A program made the position numbers and the translations under genes. Below the pieces are notes generated by a model. That model had not been told where the DNA came from, did no database searches, and saw only the letters and a program-made list of their open reading frames with translations. From assembly GCA_049322695.1 (NCBI GenBank), contig JBMORW010000040.1, forward strand, positions 1-64,000: a DNA stretch of 64,000 nt. Reading direction: 5' to 3'. The DNA is from CALGKJ01 sp049322695 (lineage in GTDB: Bacteria; Bacillota; Clostridia; Lutisporales; Lutisporaceae). Of the stretch, positions 60,870-64,000 are shown one piece after another (position 1 is the stretch's first letter; the number at the start of each line of letters is the position of its first letter).

Positions 60870-61781
60870 ATGGATAAGAATAATATCATTTCTGAAATAA
60901 GAAGCTTCAACAGATTTTATACCGGTGTTCTGGGCTTGCTCAACAAGCATATACTTGACAGCTCCTTTTCATTGACCGAGGTCCGTGTGCTGCTTGAAAT
61001 TGACAGGACAGAAAATTGCACAGCCAATATACTGATTAATAAGCTTGACATTGATAGAGGATATATTAGCAGGATAATCAGGCGCTTTGAGGAAGCTGGA
61101 CTGGTTATTAAAAAAAGCTCGGACTTGGATGCCCGCAAAAGCTACCTATCACTGACAAGCTCAGGAAAATCCACTCTGGAAGCACTGGAGATGAAATCAG
61201 AGAAGCAGATAGAGCAGCTTATCAGACATCTGGATGATGACTCCATGTCTAAACTGGTGGATTACATGAAGTTTATTAAGGCAGCGTTAGCTCCTAATGA
61301 GGACTCTATGACAATAAGAAGCTTTGGTGAAGGAGATTTAAGCTACATCATTAACTCCCATAAGGAGCTTTATTCCAAGGAATATGGTTTTTCTTCAGTT
61401 TTTGTTGATTATGTGGAAAATGGAGTAAGAAGCTTTTCCAAATCTCTGGATAAGGAAAGGGAGAATATCTGGATAGCTGAATGGAATGGAAAACCGGTTG
61501 GGATGATTGCTATTGTAAAAGCAGATAAGACTACTGCTCAGTTAAGGTGGTTTCTAATAGAACCATCCATGAGAGGTAAGGGTATAGGGCACAAGCTTAT
61601 GCAGACAGCGATTGGTTTCTGCAGAGATAAGCACTACAAAAATGTTCTTTTATGGACTGTAAATATACTTGAGGCTGCACGGCATATTTATTCAGCCTAT
61701 GGCTTTACATTAAGCGAGCAAAAAGTAAATAATACATGGGGCAGGAGCTTATTGGAAGAACGTTGGGATTTAAAGCTGTAA
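60870..61781 (+). CDS. MarR-GNAT fusion protein
   Basis: Residues ~1-140 are a MarR winged helix ('SLTEVRVLLEIDRTENC', 'TANILINKLDIDRGYISRIIRRFEEAGLV', 'KKSSDLDARKSYLSLTSSG'). Residues ~150-303 are a GNAT acetyltransferase ('LRWFLIEPSMRGKGIGHKLM', 'AARHIYSAYGFTLSEQ'). Such fusions link DNA binding to acetyl transfer or acetyl-CoA level. The 303-residue length assumes ATG 60870, with GAGGTG about 10 bases upstream; the longer frame has no site. It lies in front of a MATE exporter gene, its likely target. Confidence 0.9.
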   Translation: MDKNNIISEIRSFNRFYTGVLGLLNKHILDSSFSLTEVRVLLEIDRTENCTANILINKLDIDRGYISRIIRRFEEAGLVIKKSSDLDARKSYLSLTSSGKSTLEALEMKSEKQIEQLIRHLDDDSMSKLVDYMKFIKAALAPNEDSMTIRSFGEGDLSYIINSHKELYSKEYGFSSVFVDYVENGVRSFSKSLDKERENIWIAEWNGKPVGMIAIVKADKTTAQLRWFLIEPSMRGKGIGHKLMQTAIGFCRDKHYKNVLLWTVNILEAARHIYSAYGFTLSEQKVNNTWGRSLLEERWDLKL

Positions 61782-61856
61782 ATAACAAATAGTAGGAATT
61801 ACTCCAATAGAATTGTATAATAAGAATCATATAATTTTATTTGGGGTGACATATAA

Positions 61857-63224
61857 ATGGGGAATAAAAGAAATCTTCTGCAGGGAAACACAGTGATAAA
61901 TCTGCTTGCAGTATCGGTACCTACCATGATGGGCTTTGCTTTTCAGATGGTATATGACCTTGTGGACCTTATGTGGATAGGAAGAATATCCTCCCAGGCA
62001 ATAGCCGGTGTAACCATTTTCACAACAATATTCTGGATGGTGGAGGTATTGAACGGAATTATAGGTATGAGCTCGGTATCTTTGATATCCCAAAACTTCG
62101 GCAAGGGTGATATGGACAGAACTGCAGCAGCCATTGAGCAGACCTTCACATTCAAGGCATTGGTAGCAATTATAGCAGGAGCCTTAATGCTTGTCATTTT
62201 AAAGCCTCTGCTTAACTTTTTCACTAAAGATCCTCAGGTTCTTAAGGCCGCGCTGGACTATGGCTATATAAGAACCTTCTTTTTGCCGGTCATGTTTTCG
62301 TCCTATACTATAAATACTGCATTTCGCTGTATTGGTGATGCAAAAAAGCCTATGATAATAATGCTGATATCCTCTGTACTGAATTGTATATTGGATCCTA
62401 TTTTTATGTTTGACACTATACCCGGTACAAGCCTTCCGGGCTTCAATATGGGAGTGTTCGGGGCAGCATTGGCTACAGTAATATCAATAACTGTTGCATT
62501 TATTATAGCTTTTATAATACTTATGAAAAATGATAAGGTTAAAATCAATATGAAGAGATCATTTAAGCTGGATTGGGAAATGGACAAAAAGCTCATAACC
62601 ATAGGTCTGCCATCGGGAATAGAAACACTATCAAGAAACCTGGTAGGCATATTCACTCTAAAATTTGTAGCGGTATACGGAACTGCCGCTGTAGCTGCAA
62701 TGGGAATCGGAAACAGACTTTTCGGCTTCGCATTCATGGTACTTATCGGTTTGTCCATGGGTGGAAGCTCAATAACAGGTCAATGTATAGGCGCAAATGA
62801 TGTACATAGGGCAAAGGTTACCGCCAGGGAAGCAGCAATAATAGGCACGGGCTTTATGGCAGTTTTTGCAGTATTAGCTATAATTTTTCCAAAGGCCATA
62901 TTGGGCATTTTTGTCAGCGAGCCTGATGTGATATTAATAGGTATATCAATGCTTAAGCTGGGTACCTTCGGACTGGTTTTTGCCGGTATCACGATAGGCT
63001 TAGGCTGTGTGTTCTCAGGAGCAGGCTATAATATACCATATCTGGTGTCCAGTGTTGTGGGAAGGTGGTGTGTACAGATACCGCTGCTTTTTGTGGTTGT
63101 TACGTTGCTTCATCTGCCGATTATATGGGTATGGCTGGTATTTTTGGCAGCCGAGATAGCAGAGATGCTTGTTATAGTTATAGCATATAAAAAAGGCACA
63201 TGGGCGACCTATAAAGTCTGTTAA
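61857..63224 (+). CDS. MATE family efflux transporter
   Basis: The 455-residue protein has twelve membrane segments and the MATE pattern: 'VPTMMGFAFQMVYDLVDLMWIGRIS', 'NTAFRCIGDAKKPMIIMLI', 'GLPSGIETLSRNLVGIF'. MATE pumps export cationic drugs or metabolites with Na+ or H+. The ATG follows GGGGTGAC. The gene is 75 bases after the MarR-GNAT gene, with no clear terminator, so both may be one unit. Confidence 0.93.
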   Translation: MGNKRNLLQGNTVINLLAVSVPTMMGFAFQMVYDLVDLMWIGRISSQAIAGVTIFTTIFWMVEVLNGIIGMSSVSLISQNFGKGDMDRTAAAIEQTFTFKALVAIIAGALMLVILKPLLNFFTKDPQVLKAALDYGYIRTFFLPVMFSSYTINTAFRCIGDAKKPMIIMLISSVLNCILDPIFMFDTIPGTSLPGFNMGVFGAALATVISITVAFIIAFIILMKNDKVKINMKRSFKLDWEMDKKLITIGLPSGIETLSRNLVGIFTLKFVAVYGTAAVAAMGIGNRLFGFAFMVLIGLSMGGSSITGQCIGANDVHRAKVTAREAAIIGTGFMAVFAVLAIIFPKAILGIFVSEPDVILIGISMLKLGTFGLVFAGITIGLGCVFSGAGYNIPYLVSSVVGRWCVQIPLLFVVVTLLHLPIIWVWLVFLAAEIAEMLVIVIAYKKGTWATYKVC

Positions 63225-63270
63225 GTAAGACAGGCTTAGCAACTATTTCTAGTTAATGAGGAGAATAAAA

Positions 63271-63723
63271 ATGAATAAGGATAAAATAAGCAGGCAAAAG
63301 CAAATAGCACTGGTAGCACATGATAATAGAAAGGCAGACCTTATTATGTGGGTTAATGATAATCAGGCCGCGCTCAGTAGGCATTATTTATGCGGTACCG
63401 GAACGACAGCGAGGCTCATTGCAGAAAAAACGGGGCTCCCTGTAAAGGCCTTTGAAAGTGGTCCTATGGGAGGAGATCAGCAGATAGGAGCTGCAATAGT
63501 GGATGGAGAAGTGGATTTCATGATTTTTTTCTGGGATCCTTTAACCTCACAGCCTCATGATCCTGATGTAAAAGCCCTTTTGAGAATTGCAGTATTGTAT
63601 GATATTCCTGTGGCCATGAATAAAGCTACAGCCGATTTTATAATAAAATCAAACCTTATGGATGAAGAATATTCTAGAAGCATACTGGACTATTATGGCA
63701 GAATAAGGAAGGATAACTTTTAA
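63271..63723 (+). CDS. mgsA: Methylglyoxal synthase
   Basis: The 150-residue protein converts dihydroxyacetone phosphate to methylglyoxal and phosphate. Seen: 'IALVAHDNRKADLIMWV', 'CGTGTTARLIAEKTG', 'SGPMGGDQQIGAAIV' with the catalytic Asp, 'IFFWDPLTSQPHDPDVKALLR', 'IPVAMNKATADFII'. ATG 63271 is 7 bases after GAGGAG; ATG 63256 is too close to that site. It bypasses lower glycolysis when phosphate is short. Terminator behind. Confidence 0.96.
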   Translation: MNKDKISRQKQIALVAHDNRKADLIMWVNDNQAALSRHYLCGTGTTARLIAEKTGLPVKAFESGPMGGDQQIGAAIVDGEVDFMIFFWDPLTSQPHDPDVKALLRIAVLYDIPVAMNKATADFIIKSNLMDEEYSRSILDYYGRIRKDNF

Positions 63724-63727
63724 AGCA

Positions 63728-63760
63728 GCCCTGCGCCGATAAATCAGCGCAGGGCTTTTA
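63728..63760. terminator. Bidirectional terminator
   Basis: GCCCTGCGC pairs with GCGCAGGGC around ten bases, followed by TTTT, between mgsA and the convergent peroxiredoxin gene. Confidence 0.88.
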
Positions 63761-63761
63761 A

Positions 63762-64000
63762 CTACATTTCGGACAGAACCTGAATTACTTCATTAATATC
63801 CGGAAGCTGAGATATAGGATATACCTTCACCCATCTTACTATGCCGTTTTCATCTATTATGATATTGGCACGCTCGGATATTCCCTTGCTCTCTATGAAA
63901 ATCCCGTAATCCGCAGCTGTTTTTCCATGAGGCCAGAAATCAGAAGGAAGGCTTACCTTATTGATCAGTATTGCCGAAGCCCAGGCTTTCTTGCAAGGGA
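63762..64000 (-). CDS. Peroxiredoxin (AhpC/TSA, C-terminal part)
   Basis: The gene runs off the window end, so only the last 79 residues are seen. 'LPSDFWPHGKTAADYGIFIE' and 'SERANIIIDENGIVRWVKVY' are typical of AhpE/Bcp-like peroxiredoxins, which reduce peroxides with a Cys. The peroxidatic Cys would lie upstream of the window edge; a Cys near the visible start ('PCKKAWAS') may be a resolving one. It shares its terminator with mgsA. Confidence 0.85.
   Translation of the reverse strand, partial: PCKKAWASAILINKVSLPSDFWPHGKTAADYGIFIESKGISERANIIIDENGIVRWVKVYPISQLPDINEVIQVLSEM

Overview
The window looks like the chromosome of a low-GC, anaerobic, Gram-positive member of the Clostridia. Genes are dense on both strands and use strong AGGAGG-type ribosome sites, some GTG/TTG starts, and TTGACA-N17-TATAAT promoters. 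Hairpin-plus-T-run terminators are common, and many are shared by convergent genes. I saw no tRNA, rRNA, CRISPR array, prophage or insertion sequence. Genus and species cannot be fixed from this sequence alone.

Layout. 1-7.4 kb: the tail of a beta-propeller protein, an acetyltransferase behind a promoter that carries a LexA-like box, a membrane GGDEF-EAL protein, a metallo-beta-lactamase-fold hydrolase divergent from an HxlR regulator, an AraC-family remnant, an HXXEE protein, a phosphoesterase and a Nudix hydrolase. 7.4-11.4 kb: a ykkC-family riboswitch in front of an ABC-2 exporter operon, then an Xaa-Pro peptidase. 11.4-17 kb: a TipA-like MerR regulator, a small membrane protein, MsrB, a WG-repeat lipoprotein, an acetyltransferase and a CoA-binding protein. 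17-22.3 kb: a MarR regulator, an MMPL/RND transporter with a heptad-repeat partner, and a TraX-like protein. 22.5-26.2 kb: three SAM methyltransferases and a radical SAM/SPASM protein. 26.4-31.9 kb: a secreted 1828-residue multidomain polysaccharide-degrading protein. 32.2-37.4 kb: a structured leader and a 1641-residue pseudokinase-ATPase-TPR-GAF protein.

37.6-41.2 kb: a self-regulated TetR-ABC-FtsX operon. 41.6-43 kb: an FMN-binding protein and an esterase. 43-47.4 kb: a two-component operon (CheY-like receiver, receiver-HD-GYP, TPR-GAF histidine kinase). 47.7-51 kb: pyridoxamine kinase, an ECF S component and gpmI. 51.2-52.6 kb: a PadR/HAAS pair. 52.6-57.4 kb: an Fpg/Nei-like protein and an ABC-2 operon ending in an ArsR-type regulator. 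57.4-58.9 kb: a LuxR-type membrane protein with a MotA/ExbB-like channel, and a 55-codon gene. 59-64 kb: a TetR-OsmC pair, a Dph6-like ATPase, a MarR-GNAT fusion, a MATE exporter, methylglyoxal synthase and a partial peroxiredoxin.

Two themes recur. The first is one-component regulators placed next to transporters, often with a visible palindrome over their own promoter. The second is signalling: a GGDEF-EAL protein and an HD-GYP regulator that should handle cyclic-di-GMP, plus two large TPR/GAF sensor proteins. The most unusual items are the ykkC-class switch on an ABC-2 exporter, the methyltransferase/radical-SAM cluster, the giant pseudokinase protein with its structured leader, and the LuxR plus MotA/ExbB-like pair.
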